Positions 36,794 through 45,361 of a stretch of DNA of 64,000 bases are shown piece after piece (the stretch's first letter is position 1; each line of letters opens with the position of its first letter). The DNA is taken from assembly GCF_010367455.1 (NCBI RefSeq), contig NZ_WRPR01000052.1, forward strand, positions 1-64,000, given 5' to 3'. Below the pieces are notes generated by a model. The model was not told the origin of the DNA, made no database searches, and worked only from the letters and a program-made list of their open reading frames with translations. The position numbers were made by a program, and so were the translations under genes. This DNA is from Candidatus Laterigemmans baculatus. GTDB lineage: Bacteria > Planctomycetota > Planctomycetia > Pirellulales > Pirellulaceae.

Positions 36794-39175
36794 ATGCACC
36801 TGTTCACCGCCCGTCCCTCGTTCGCACGGCCCCTTTCCATGGACGCCATCCTTCGCGATCTGACTCCTGCCCAGCGGGAAGCCGTCACGCACGTCGACGG
36901 GCCGCTGTTGATCCTCGCCGGCCCGGGAAGTGGCAAAACGCGTGTCGTCACCCACCGCATCGCCCACATGATCGGGCACGGGATTCCAGCTTGGCAGATC
37001 ACGGCCCTGACGTTCACCAACAAGGCGGCCGAAGAGATGCGGGGCCGCGTCGAACGGCTCGCTCCCGGCCAGCCGGTGTGGATGGGAACTTTCCACCGTT
37101 TCTGCGCTCGGCTGCTCCGCCGCTACGCGTCGCTGGTCGGACTCAATGAAAACTATTCGATCTACGATACGACCGATGCCAAGCAGGCGATGCGGCGAGC
37201 GATCGAGGCGGCCAAGGTCAACACCAGCCACACTTCGCCCGAGCAGATCGCGGCGGTGATCAGCCGCTTCAAAAACCGCTTGGTGCTCCCCGAGATGCTC
37301 GAGGACCAGGCCCTGCGGGCGGCCGACCACGTCGCCGCTCGCGTCTACCCGGTCTACCAACAGCAACTGCTCACGGCCAACGCGGTCGACTTCGACGATC
37401 TCTTGCTGCACGTCGCGCGGATGCTCCGCGACAATCACGAGTTGCGGGCCGAACTCGACTCGCGGCATCGCTACATCCTGGTCGACGAGTATCAGGACAC
37501 GAACCTCGCCCAGTACGCGATCGTGCGGGCGCTGAGCGTCGACTACCCGAACCTGTCGGTCACCGGCGATCCCGACCAATCGATCTACGGCTGGCGAGGC
37601 GCGGACATCAATAACATCCTCGACTTCGAGAAAGACTATCCGTCGGTGCTGACCGTGCGGCTCGAAGAGAACTACCGCAGCACGCCCGAGATTCTGCACG
37701 TCGCCGACACCCTGATCCGCCACAACACGCGGCGGAAGGCGAAGGAGTTGTTCACCCATAACCCGTCGGGCGAACCGGTCACGCTGCGGAGCTACAACGA
37801 TGGCTACGAGGAAGCCGACGACATCGCCGAGCAGATCGCCGCCGGGGTCGACGCGGGGCGGTTTCGACCTCGCGACGTCGCCGTGTTCTGCCGCATGAAC
37901 GCCCTGACCCGCTCGCTCGAACACGCCTTCCGGGCTCGCGGCGTGCCGTACCAGATCGTCAACGGCGTCGAGTTCTACCAGCGGAAGGAGATCAAGGATC
38001 TGCTGGCCTACCTGCACTTGATCAACAACCCGGCCCACGACGTGGCGCTCCAGCGAGTGATCAACACGCCCGCTCGCGGGATCGGCGCGAAGACGATCGA
38101 GCGGCTCCGCCAGCACGCTGACTCCCACCGCATCCCGCTGCTCGATGCCGCCCGAGAGGCCGGACTGATCGGCTCGCTGGCACCCCGCTCGGCGGCCAAA
38201 GTTGCCGCCTTCGTCGCCCTCTACGACCGGCTGTGCCTGAAAGCGACCGAGCCGCTCGAAACGCTGCTGCGGTACCTGCTCCAGGAAACCGGCTACCAGG
38301 AACACCTGGAGAAAACCGCCGTCGATGACTCGGACAACAACCCGCTGGCGAACGTCGACGAGCTGATCAGCGCGGCGGTGGAATTCGATCAACAGTTTCC
38401 CGAAGAAGCGCCGCTCGAAGCGTTTCTCGAGCAAGTCGCGCTGGTGAGCGACACCGATGCCTGGCAGGAGTCGAACGATCGCGTGACGTTGATGACGCTG
38501 CATGCAGCCAAGGGACTCGAGTTTCCTCGGGTCTACATCATCGCGGTGGAAAACGATCTGCTCCCCCACGCCCGCAGCCAAGACGATCCCTCGCAGCTCG
38601 AGGAAGAGCGGCGGCTGTTGTTCGTCGGAATCACGCGGGCCGAGCAGCACCTCCAACTCAGCTACGCCCGCCGCCGCACGATGCGCGGCCAACTGCGGCC
38701 AGCCGCCCCGAGCCACTTCTTGATCGAACTGCCGCGGGCCACGATGCGGATGACCGAGACGCCCGATCCGGCCGAGTTCTACACGGGCGGAAGCGACGCC
38801 GATCCGTACGCCGACGAGGCGGGATACCCCGACGCGTGGGACTTGCCGGCCGAGGAGGCACGACCCTCGGCCATCGACGATGACGATCTGTGCCAGTTGC
38901 CCGATGACGAGCGGGGAATGGTGAGGGAATCGTCCCCCGCGGGGCCGCCGGCGGGAATGACGACTGCGGCCGACTTGCTCTCGCGGCAGCGCGAGAATTC
39001 CTTGGCGGTCGGATTCTTTCGCAACGGGATGGCCGTGATGCATCCCGAGTACGGCGAAGGGCGGATCGTCGACCTGACCGGCCGAGGCCCCAAGCGGACT
39101 GCCAAAGTCGTCTTCGCCGAAGGCTACACCCAAACCTTTCGGCTCGCCTTCGCCCCGTTGACCCCCGCCGAATAA
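36794..39175 (+). CDS. uvrD: UvrD/PcrA-family DNA helicase
   Basis: Superfamily I 3'-5' helicase for nucleotide-excision and mismatch repair and for removing stalled RNA polymerase, 793 residues. Motifs: 'LAGPGSGKTRVVTHR' (I), 'LTFTNKAAEEMRGRV' (Ia), 'VDEYQDTN' (II), 'GDPDQSIYGWRGADI' (III), 'ENYRSTPEI' (IV), 'MTLHAAKGLEFPRVY' (V) and 'LLFVGITRAEQHLQLSYARR' (VI). The C-terminal 'MHPEYGEGRIVDLTGRGPKR' segment is the Tudor-like RNA polymerase contact domain of PcrA/UvrD. The ATG at 36794 has GAGG upstream; the ATG at 36839 begins at the conserved N-terminus and is an equal candidate. Confidence 0.94.
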   Translation: MHLFTARPSFARPLSMDAILRDLTPAQREAVTHVDGPLLILAGPGSGKTRVVTHRIAHMIGHGIPAWQITALTFTNKAAEEMRGRVERLAPGQPVWMGTFHRFCARLLRRYASLVGLNENYSIYDTTDAKQAMRRAIEAAKVNTSHTSPEQIAAVISRFKNRLVLPEMLEDQALRAADHVAARVYPVYQQQLLTANAVDFDDLLLHVARMLRDNHELRAELDSRHRYILVDEYQDTNLAQYAIVRALSVDYPNLSVTGDPDQSIYGWRGADINNILDFEKDYPSVLTVRLEENYRSTPEILHVADTLIRHNTRRKAKELFTHNPSGEPVTLRSYNDGYEEADDIAEQIAAGVDAGRFRPRDVAVFCRMNALTRSLEHAFRARGVPYQIVNGVEFYQRKEIKDLLAYLHLINNPAHDVALQRVINTPARGIGAKTIERLRQHADSHRIPLLDAAREAGLIGSLAPRSAAKVAAFVALYDRLCLKATEPLETLLRYLLQETGYQEHLEKTAVDDSDNNPLANVDELISAAVEFDQQFPEEAPLEAFLEQVALVSDTDAWQESNDRVTLMTLHAAKGLEFPRVYIIAVENDLLPHARSQDDPSQLEEERRLLFVGITRAEQHLQLSYARRRTMRGQLRPAAPSHFLIELPRATMRMTETPDPAEFYTGGSDADPYADEAGYPDAWDLPAEEARPSAIDDDDLCQLPDDERGMVRESSPAGPPAGMTTAADLLSRQRENSLAVGFFRNGMAVMHPEYGEGRIVDLTGRGPKRTAKVVFAEGYTQTFRLAFAPLTPAE

Positions 39176-39195
39176 AACTCACGAATCAAACGAAG

Positions 39196-39385
39196 GGTGG
39201 CCACGGAAAAACACGGAAGGGACACGGAAAGGAGAAGGACCGCCGATAGCACGGAGATCGAGCAGGTTTGTCGGTGCCCCTGCCTCCTCCCCCTTCCGTG
39301 TCCTTCCGTGGCCAATCCCTGCTCCCTGCTCCCTGCAACCTGCTCCCTGCAACCTGCACCCTGAAACCTGCACCCTGAAACCTCT
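39196..39385. repeat. ACGGAAGG inverted repeats and CTCCCTGCAACCTG tandem tract
   Basis: CCACGGAAAAACACGGAAGG (39196) and CCTTCCGTGTCCTTCCGTGG (39292-39311) are inverted around a loop of about 75 bp. They are followed by five or six near copies of a 14-bp unit (CTCCCTGCAACCTG and the variant CACCCTGAAACCTG) up to the start of the next gene. It fills the gap after the helicase and leaves no room for an upstream promoter except inside the repeat. Confidence 0.85.
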
Positions 39386-39393
39386 CCCCTGCC

Positions 39394-40953
39394 GTGTACA
39401 ACGATTCGCTGACGTTTCGCAAGACGATGGGAGATGTCGACGTGCTCTGGCACGACGGCCTGTACCATCTTTTTCACCTGGTCCTGCCGAACCACGACTT
39501 TATTGCGCATGCGATCAGCCGCGATGGGTTCAACTGGCACCGCGTCGACAATGCGTTGTTCATCGGACACCCCGGCGGCTGGGACGATCACATGCTGTGG
39601 ACGGTCCACGTCTCTGCCGATCCCCATCGGCCGGGCTCGTGGCGGATGTTCTATACCGGGCTTTCCCGCCGCGAGCGTGGAGAGATTCAGCGGATCGGGT
39701 TGGCTCGCAGCGACGACCTCCTCTCCTGGCGAAAGGCGAGCGACTCGTGGCGTTCGACCGGAGAGAAGCGTCACGACGGCAGCGAGGGAGTCGCAAGCAG
39801 CTTCGATCCTCAGAGTTCTTTTCCGCTCGAGGCAACCGCTCCCTGCTACGAACACTCGCTCGACGAGGGCCGCTCATGGGTCAGTTGGCGAGACCCGTTT
39901 TACTTCCGCGAGAACGGCAAAGGGTATCTGCTCACGGCGGCTCGCGTCCCCGACGGACCGGTGATCCGCCGCGGCTGCGTGGGGCTGCTCGAGGAGAGCG
40001 AGCCGGATCGCTTTAAGACGCTCCCGCCGCTGCACCGTCCGGGACAGTACGACGACATCGAGGTCCCCAATCTGCTCAAGATCGGGCGGTACTATTACCT
40101 GATCGGCAGCATTCGCGAGGACGCCAAGGTCCGCTACTGGTACTCCGAGAGCCTCGCCGGTCCGTGGCGGAACTTCTACGACAACGTGCTCTTGCCGCAG
40201 GGAAATTATGCGGCCCGCGTCTCCCACGACGATGCCGGGCCGCTGCTTTGGAATTTTTACACCGTCGACAGTCAGCGTCGCGATCATGAAAACATCATGC
40301 CGCCGCCGAAGCGGCTGATCCCGCAGGGGGATGGCCAACTGCGGGCGGTCTCCTACGAAGGCTTTGAACAGCGGGTGCATCGCGTCGATCTCCCCGAGAC
40401 GCTGCTCCCGCTGCAGCCCTTGGTCCACAACCGGCACGCCAACTGGAGCTGCGACGATCCCCGCGACTCGATCACGATCGAGTCCGAAGGGGGCTTTGAA
40501 GGTTTTTTGCTGAACCAACAAGTCGACTGCTTTCGCTTTTCGGCCGGGCTCGAACTGGAGGGAACCGGCAAGTGCGGGTTGGTGTTCCGGGCCGACCCGC
40601 TGACCAGCAACGGCTACTATCTCTCGCTCGATCTGCTCAAAGGGGTGGCTCAGCTACGGGCCTGGGGAGAGCGTCCCGGGGGGAGGCTCGAGCATGCCTT
40701 TCACTTTCGCTCGCTGCAGGCCGGCTACTGGCGGAGCCACAACGGCGGCCCGTTTGAGATTTCGCTCGTCGCGCTCCGCGACTACCTCGAATTCTCGCTC
40801 AACGGCAGCGTGCTGCTGACCCTGGCCGATCCGACGTTCACCTCGGGGCGGATCGGCTGTTACGTCGAGACCGCGCGGCTGCGGATCTCGCATCCGACGC
40901 TCGAGCATCTCCGCCCGATCCACGACTCCGCCCGCACCCTAGCCTCGGGCTGA
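39394..40953 (+). CDS. GH43/GH32-like five-bladed propeller protein with lectin-like C-terminal domain
   Basis: 519 residues from a GTG at 39394; an ATG at 39427 is the alternative. The N-terminal 330 residues show the beta-propeller hydrolase pattern: 'DVDVLWHDGLYHLFHLV', 'FIAHAISRDGFNWHRVDN', 'WRMFYTGLSRRERGEIQRIG', 'SWRDPFYFRENGKGYLL' and 'YDDIEVPNLLKIGRYYYL'. The last two carry the Asp and Glu expected in the active site. The C-terminal 170 residues resemble the beta-sandwich of GH32/DUF1080 proteins ('CGLVFRADPLTSNGYYLSLD'). No signal peptide is seen, so it is probably cytosolic, acting on fructosyl- or arabinosyl-type sugars. Exact substrate unknown. Confidence 0.75.
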   Translation: MYNDSLTFRKTMGDVDVLWHDGLYHLFHLVLPNHDFIAHAISRDGFNWHRVDNALFIGHPGGWDDHMLWTVHVSADPHRPGSWRMFYTGLSRRERGEIQRIGLARSDDLLSWRKASDSWRSTGEKRHDGSEGVASSFDPQSSFPLEATAPCYEHSLDEGRSWVSWRDPFYFRENGKGYLLTAARVPDGPVIRRGCVGLLEESEPDRFKTLPPLHRPGQYDDIEVPNLLKIGRYYYLIGSIREDAKVRYWYSESLAGPWRNFYDNVLLPQGNYAARVSHDDAGPLLWNFYTVDSQRRDHENIMPPPKRLIPQGDGQLRAVSYEGFEQRVHRVDLPETLLPLQPLVHNRHANWSCDDPRDSITIESEGGFEGFLLNQQVDCFRFSAGLELEGTGKCGLVFRADPLTSNGYYLSLDLLKGVAQLRAWGERPGGRLEHAFHFRSLQAGYWRSHNGGPFEISLVALRDYLEFSLNGSVLLTLADPTFTSGRIGCYVETARLRISHPTLEHLRPIHDSARTLASG

Positions 40954-40956
40954 GCC

Positions 40957-41234
40957 TAGGTTCTGTCAGAAAACCCGGCGATTTCACTCTTTTGAGCCGT
41001 AGGCGCTAGCCTCGGGTGAGCCGTAGGCGCTAGCCTCGGGTGAGCCGTAGGCGCTAGCCTCGGGTGAGCCGTAGGCGCTAGCCTCGGGCCTCGCAGCCCC
41101 GGGATTTCCGCTGCAGCACCCGCGGCTAGTGCCTACGGCTCACCCGAGGCTAGCGCCGTCGGCTCACCCGCGGCTAGCGCCGTCGGCTCACCCGCGGCTA
41201 GCGCCGTCGGCTCAGAGTTTTCTGACAGAGCCTG
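40957..41234. repeat. Element with inverted ends carrying a family D array
   Basis: The ends are AGGTTCTGTCAGAAAAC (40958-40974) and its inverse GTTTTCTGACAGAGCCT (41216-41232), 16 of 17 matching. Inside are four head-to-tail copies of the 24-bp D unit in one orientation (40993-41088), a central loop, and four units in the other orientation (41127-41214). The whole forms a 278-bp palindrome without a gene. The left end begins with TAG in frame with the preceding gene, two codons after that gene's own TGA. The remaining 41235-41375 segment is the next gene's leader. Confidence 0.88.
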
Positions 41235-41375
41235 GCTTCGGGCTGAGCCCCGACGCCTCGCATTCTGGCATGGGGCTTGCTCTACGGTAGCTATCGGCGG
41301 AGGGCCCGCGGGTTTGGTTTGCGCTCCGCCGCCGTGACTTCCCAGCCTTTGGCTTACCAACAACGAGGTTTACCT

Positions 41376-41639
41376 GTGCGTTACGCGATTACCCTTGCCA
41401 GTCTGATGGCTCTGTTCGGCTTCTCCCTCGGATGCGATGAAACGCAGCTGCGGAATGCCGAAGAAGACTTCAACGAAGCGGTCATTGAGGAAAGCGAAGA
41501 AGTCCGATCGGCCACCGCCGACGGGATCGTCACCGAGGGCGAAGTGGAAGACGTCGCCGAAGCTCGAGGCGATACGCTCGAAGCGGCTGGCGAATTGGCC
41601 GAACAGCAAGGGGAATATCTCGAGTCGCAGACCGACTGA
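41376..41639 (+). CDS. Small acidic lipoprotein
   Basis: 87 residues from GTG 41376, with GAGG 10 nt upstream. The signal peptide 'VRYAITLASLMALFGFSLGC' ends in a lipobox Cys; the mature part is one long acidic helix ('EEDFNEAVIEESEEVRSATA', 'GEVEDVAEARGDTLEAAGEL'). Such helical small lipoproteins often lie flat on the membrane or form coiled coils like Lpp, but no family is recognised. A clean terminator follows at 41682. Confidence 0.7.
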   Translation: MRYAITLASLMALFGFSLGCDETQLRNAEEDFNEAVIEESEEVRSATADGIVTEGEVEDVAEARGDTLEAAGELAEQQGEYLESQTD

Positions 41640-41681
41640 GCCGATACCTGCTCACAGCAAAAAAATTCTTCCAATGGAAAG

Positions 41682-41712
41682 CGACGTCTCTTTTCTTCGA
41701 GACGTCGTTTTT
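41682..41712 (+). terminator. Rho-independent terminator after the small lipoprotein
   Basis: CGACGTCTC (41682-41690) pairs with GAGACGTCG (41699-41707) around an 8-nt T-rich loop and is followed by TTTTTC. It lies 43 bp after the stop codon. Confidence 0.92.
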
Positions 41713-41886
41713 CGTAGGCTCCCCACTCGGACGGCTGGCTTCGGCCACCGTTCGGGGGCAGAGCGCTTTCTGCCAAGCGAAAAAAAATCGCAAAACGAAC
41801 TTTTTAACTGCAGAACAGCGGACCGAGCGGACGAATCTTGCAGGTAACAAGTCGTGGCTTTGTTTAAACCGCAGAAGGAACTGGGT

Positions 41887-42417
41887 ATGAAGGCTTCCAA
41901 AACTTTTCGGGCGGCAGTCGTCGCTCTGACCTGCTTGGGGGTCTGTTTCCCCCAGATGTCCAAAGCAGCTGAGAACGTCATCGTTGACGGGATCACGATC
42001 AGCCAGAAGGTCGAAGACGTCAGCCTGCAGAACGGGCTGCTGATCGGCGGCTTGGTTGACGAAGCCGGCCGCGGCGTCAGCGACGCTCCGGTCGTCATCG
42101 GCCAGAACGGCAAACCGGTCCTGGAACTCCGCACCGACGCCGACGGACGGTTCGCCGCCGAAGGACTGAAGCCGGGCGTGTACCAAGTCGTCTCCCACGG
42201 CGGACTGAATAACTACCGCGTCTGGGAAGAAGGCACGGCTCCGGCCGTTGCCAAGCGGGGTGTGATCCACACCGTCGATCCCCAAGTCGCTCGCGGTGCT
42301 CGCAACGGCGGCCTGCTGGGCGTGCTGGCCAACCCGATCGTGCTGGCCTTGATCATCGCCGCCGCGATCGCGATCCCGCTGGCTCTCGACGACGACGACG
42401 ATCGCGACGCCAGCTGA
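41887..42417 (+). CDS. Secreted carboxypeptidase-regulatory-like domain protein with C-terminal anchor
   Basis: 176 residues from ATG 41887, with AAGGA upstream (a GTG 33 bp earlier is open). Signal peptide to about residue 30 ('CFPQMSKAAEN'), then a CarboxypepD_reg-like beta domain ('GLLIGGLVDEAGRGVSDAPV', 'ELRTDADGRFAAEGLKPGVY'). It ends with a C-terminal transmembrane helix ('GVLANPIVLALIIAAAIAIP') and an acidic tail 'LDDDDDRDAS'. It is probably an envelope anchor or surface adaptor. The strong terminator at 42453 makes it a single-gene unit. Confidence 0.75.
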   Translation: MKASKTFRAAVVALTCLGVCFPQMSKAAENVIVDGITISQKVEDVSLQNGLLIGGLVDEAGRGVSDAPVVIGQNGKPVLELRTDADGRFAAEGLKPGVYQVVSHGGLNNYRVWEEGTAPAVAKRGVIHTVDPQVARGARNGGLLGVLANPIVLALIIAAAIAIPLALDDDDDRDAS

Positions 42418-42452
42418 GCTTGCTCGCTCACGTTTCTTCAAAAAGAACGCCA

Positions 42453-42487
42453 CAGCCGCCGGAATTCTTCCGGCGGCTGTTTTTTTT
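42453..42487 (+). terminator. Strong rho-independent terminator
   Basis: CAGCCGCCGGAA and TTCCGGCGGCTG form a perfect 12-bp stem with a 3-nt loop, followed by eight T residues. It lies 35 bp after the preceding stop codon. Confidence 0.95.
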
Positions 42488-42489
42488 GG

Positions 42490-42650
42490 TTCGGAGACAC
42501 CCTCCGCTTCGGAGGGTCGCGAGGAACGAGCGGGGAGGGCGAACCGCGACGCTGAGATGGGAGCATTCTGAGCCGTAGGCGCTAGCCTCGGGCCTCGCGT
42601 CTCCCGGTTTTTCCACCGCTGCAGAACCCGCGGCTAGCGCCGTCGGTTCA
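42490..42650. repeat. Composite repeat (H and D modules) at the 3' end of the DUF1080 gene
   Basis: An ACACCCTCCGCTTCGGAGGG palindrome with GAACGAGCGGGGAGGG is followed by an inverted pair of D units (GAGCCGTAGGCGCTAGCC at 42570 and its inverse ending at 42650) around a GC-rich loop. The terminal TGA of the last unit is the stop codon of the minus-strand DUF1080 gene. Confidence 0.85.
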
Positions 42651-43448
42651 GTCCGCTTGTTTCGGCAGCGGCGTCTCTTTGTCGCCATCGCGGAGGTACG
42701 GGTCGCGGACCCGCTCGCCCACGGGCGGCTTGATCTCTCGCACCCAGATGTTGCGGAACCGGACCGGGTTGCCGTGGTCCTGCAGCGCGATCGGACCTCG
42801 CGGCTCATGCGCCTGGTACTCGGGGGGACGCGTGAAGGGCGTATCGCCGAGCAAGGTGAAGTGGTTCAGGATCAGGACGCCGTTGTGGACCGCGGTGATG
42901 GAGGCAGGTGACTTGAGCGAACCGTCCTCGTGGAACCGCGGGGCAGTCCAGAAGATGTCGTACGTGTTCCACTCTCCCGGCGGCCGCGTCGCGTTGACCA
43001 TTGGCGGCGTCTGCTTGTAGATCGCCCCGGCCTGGCCGTCGGCGTAGGTCTCGTTCTGGTACGAGTCGAGCACCTGGATCTCGTACTTGCCCATCATGAA
43101 GACCCCGCTGTTGCCACGCCCTTGCCCTTCTCCTTTGGGTGGCGTCGGAGCGGACCATTCGATGTGCAGCTGGCAATCGCCAAACTCCTGCTTGGTGGTC
43201 AAATAGCCTTTGCCCGAGATCAGGGTGCCATCTTCAACCTTCCAGTTCTCCTGGTTCTCCCAGGCCGACGCGTCCTCGCCGCCAAAGAGAACGACGGCGT
43301 CGGAGGGAGGGGCGTCGTCCGTCTTTCCGGGATCGACCACCGGCGGCTTTTCCCAGCGGATTCCGCTGAGATACTCCTCGGCCCCAGCCGGAGTGGTCGG
43401 CGCCACGGCGGCCGAGAGCGCTAACACGGTCAGCAAGCGTCGTTTCAT
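42648..43448 (-). CDS. Secreted DUF1080 (3-keto-disaccharide hydrolase type) protein
   Basis: 266 residues from ATG 43448. The signal peptide is 'MKRRLLTVLALSAAVAPTTP'. The DUF1080 domain shows 'AVVLFGGEDASAWENQENWK' (about 51-70), 'LTTKQEFGDCQLHIEWSAPT', 'RGNSGVFMMGKYEIQVLDSY', 'PPGEWNTYDIFWTAPRF' and the end 'GPIALQDHGNPVRFRNIWVR'. These enzymes are abundant in planctomycetes and act on 3-keto-sugars in the periplasm. It stands alone here with no dehydrogenase partner. The stop codon is shared with a family D repeat. Confidence 0.92.
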   Translation of the reverse strand: MKRRLLTVLALSAAVAPTTPAGAEEYLSGIRWEKPPVVDPGKTDDAPPSDAVVLFGGEDASAWENQENWKVEDGTLISGKGYLTTKQEFGDCQLHIEWSAPTPPKGEGQGRGNSGVFMMGKYEIQVLDSYQNETYADGQAGAIYKQTPPMVNATRPPGEWNTYDIFWTAPRFHEDGSLKSPASITAVHNGVLILNHFTLLGDTPFTRPPEYQAHEPRGPIALQDHGNPVRFRNIWVREIKPPVGERVRDPYLRDGDKETPLPKQAD

Positions 43449-43660
43449 CAATCGATCCTCATCGACGGTAAAGGGTGTAGGGATTCGCCCTCGCAGTATA
43501 GACGCCCGCCAGCGGACGGCAGGCTTTCCCGCCTGACAGAAGCGTGAGAAGCCGGACGTACCGGGCTGCGGAATATCCGTTGCTCCGGCGCGACTGCCTG
43601 CGATAGACTCGGCGAGCGATTCCGATTCTCCCATTCGCCGCATCCAAGGAGGGGTGGGCT

Positions 43661-45361
43661 TTGCTCGCGTGCTGGCCGATCCGCATCAAGCTGCTCCTGG
43701 CGCTGGCCATCCTTTCGGCCATCGTCAGCACGCTCGCCCTCAGTGGTTTCTGGGGGCTGTACGGCTTTCGTCAGCTGGCGATGAACGTCAGCGAGCGGGC
43801 CGCCGAACTGCCTCTGAGCAGCTCGTTGACACGCTCCGCCGACACGCTCCGCGACACCTGCCACCGGATTCGCAACGGCAGCCACCGCGAGTCGCTGTTC
43901 GATGAAATCTCCTTCCGCAGCATCATGCTCCGCAATGAGAACGCCCGCTTCCACGATGCGCTCGCCGATTTCCACAGCACGCTCGAGCGGTACAGCGATC
44001 GCCTCAGCCATAGCGAAGTGCCCGACTCGCTGCTGACCGACGGCGTCCAGCAGATGGCGGTGCTGAACGATCTGCGGAGCCGGCTGTCTCGGATCGAAGC
44101 CCTCCAACAGCCCGAGCTGTGGGAGATGCGGGAGTCGGATTTCCGTTCGCTGCAAGCGGAGCTGGACTTGCTCGCCGAGGACGCCGAGCGACTGCCGACG
44201 ATCCTCCAGCAGCGGATGGCCGGGTTCCGCAACGATGTCCGCGGCCAGTATCGCACGATGATCATCCTCGCCTGGTCCTCGACGATCGCCGCGATCGCGA
44301 TGGTCGGCACGCTGCTATGGCTGTTCCGGACGCTGATCATGCAGCCCTTCCGCCAACTGCTCGCCGGCAGCCGCCGAGTGGCGCGCGGGGAGCTCAACCA
44401 CCGCATCGATCTGGGAACCGGCGACGAGCTGGCGGAACTAGCCGCGGCGATGAACGGGATGACCGATCGGTTCCAAAAAACCTACGACGAGCTGGAAGCG
44501 GTCTGCCGCGGACTCGACGCCCAAATCCGCGACCGAACTCGCGAAGTCGTCCAGCGCGAACAGCTCGCCAGCGTCGGCTTCCTGGCCGCAGGCGTCGCCC
44601 ACGAAATCAACAACCCGCTGGCGTCGATCGCCTGGAGCGCCGAGGCGCTCGAATCGCGGCTCCACGACCTGCTGCACACGCCCCACCGCTCCGCAGGCGA
44701 CAGCGGCGAGTGCGACAGCGGCGAGTGCGACAGCGGCGGGGACGGATTCAGTCCGCTCTCGGAAGACCAGCTGGAGAGCTTGCGAACCAACCTCCGGCGG
44801 ATTCAGGAAGAGGCCTTCCGCTGCAAAGGGATCACCGAACGGTTGCTCGATTTCAGCCGGATGGGCGACCTGCGGAAATCGCCGACCGATCTCGCCGAGT
44901 TGGCCGAGGACGTGGTCGCGATGGTCGGCACGCTCGGCCAGTACCGCTGCAAAACCGTGCGGCTCGATTGCTCCGGTCCCGTCATCGCGAACGTCAACCC
45001 GCAGCAGATCAAGCAAGTCGTGCTGAACCTGGTGACCAATGCGCTCGAGAGTGTCGATACCGAAGGCGCGGTCGACGTCCGCGTCGACACCGTCGGCGAC
45101 TCGGCGCGGATCACGGTCGAGGACGACGGCTGCGGAATGACCGACGAAGTCCGCGAGCACCTGTTCGAACCCTTCTTCACCCGCCGCCGCGACGGCCGCG
45201 GGACCGGGCTCGGGCTGAGCATCACCTACCGGATTGTCAATCAACACGACGGCCAACTGACCGCCCACAGCGAGGGGCCGCAGTGTGGTTCGCGTTTGGA
45301 AGTCCTTCTCCCCCTCGAAGCCAGCAGTGATGTCGACCATGAAAGACTCGCGGCAGCCTAA
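43661..45361 (+). CDS. Membrane sensor histidine kinase of NtrB/AtoS type
   Basis: 566 residues from TTG 43661. This start is supported by AAGGAGGGG about 7 nt upstream. It has a transmembrane helix (about 9-32), a helical periplasmic sensor (about 40-195), a second helix (about 202-224), and a HAMP segment with 'RVARGELNHRIDLGTGDELA'. The phosphoacceptor motif is 'AAGVAHEINNPLASIAWSAE', followed by an ATPase domain with 'QVVLNLVTNALESVDT', 'VEDDGCGMTDEV' and 'GTGLGLSITYRI'. A variable Ser/Gly/Asp loop with a 9-bp DNA repeat (44697-44735) interrupts the HisKA region. It overlaps the response regulator gene, so the two work together. Confidence 0.92.
   Translation: MLACWPIRIKLLLALAILSAIVSTLALSGFWGLYGFRQLAMNVSERAAELPLSSSLTRSADTLRDTCHRIRNGSHRESLFDEISFRSIMLRNENARFHDALADFHSTLERYSDRLSHSEVPDSLLTDGVQQMAVLNDLRSRLSRIEALQQPELWEMRESDFRSLQAELDLLAEDAERLPTILQQRMAGFRNDVRGQYRTMIILAWSSTIAAIAMVGTLLWLFRTLIMQPFRQLLAGSRRVARGELNHRIDLGTGDELAELAAAMNGMTDRFQKTYDELEAVCRGLDAQIRDRTREVVQREQLASVGFLAAGVAHEINNPLASIAWSAEALESRLHDLLHTPHRSAGDSGECDSGECDSGGDGFSPLSEDQLESLRTNLRRIQEEAFRCKGITERLLDFSRMGDLRKSPTDLAELAEDVVAMVGTLGQYRCKTVRLDCSGPVIANVNPQQIKQVVLNLVTNALESVDTEGAVDVRVDTVGDSARITVEDDGCGMTDEVREHLFEPFFTRRRDGRGTGLGLSITYRIVNQHDGQLTAHSEGPQCGSRLEVLLPLEASSDVDHERLAAA

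Noticed and set aside
36674-39133. 819-codon open frame on the minus strand
   Set aside because: It is the mirror of the uvrD-like helicase, with no recognisable domain, and is explained by codon bias.
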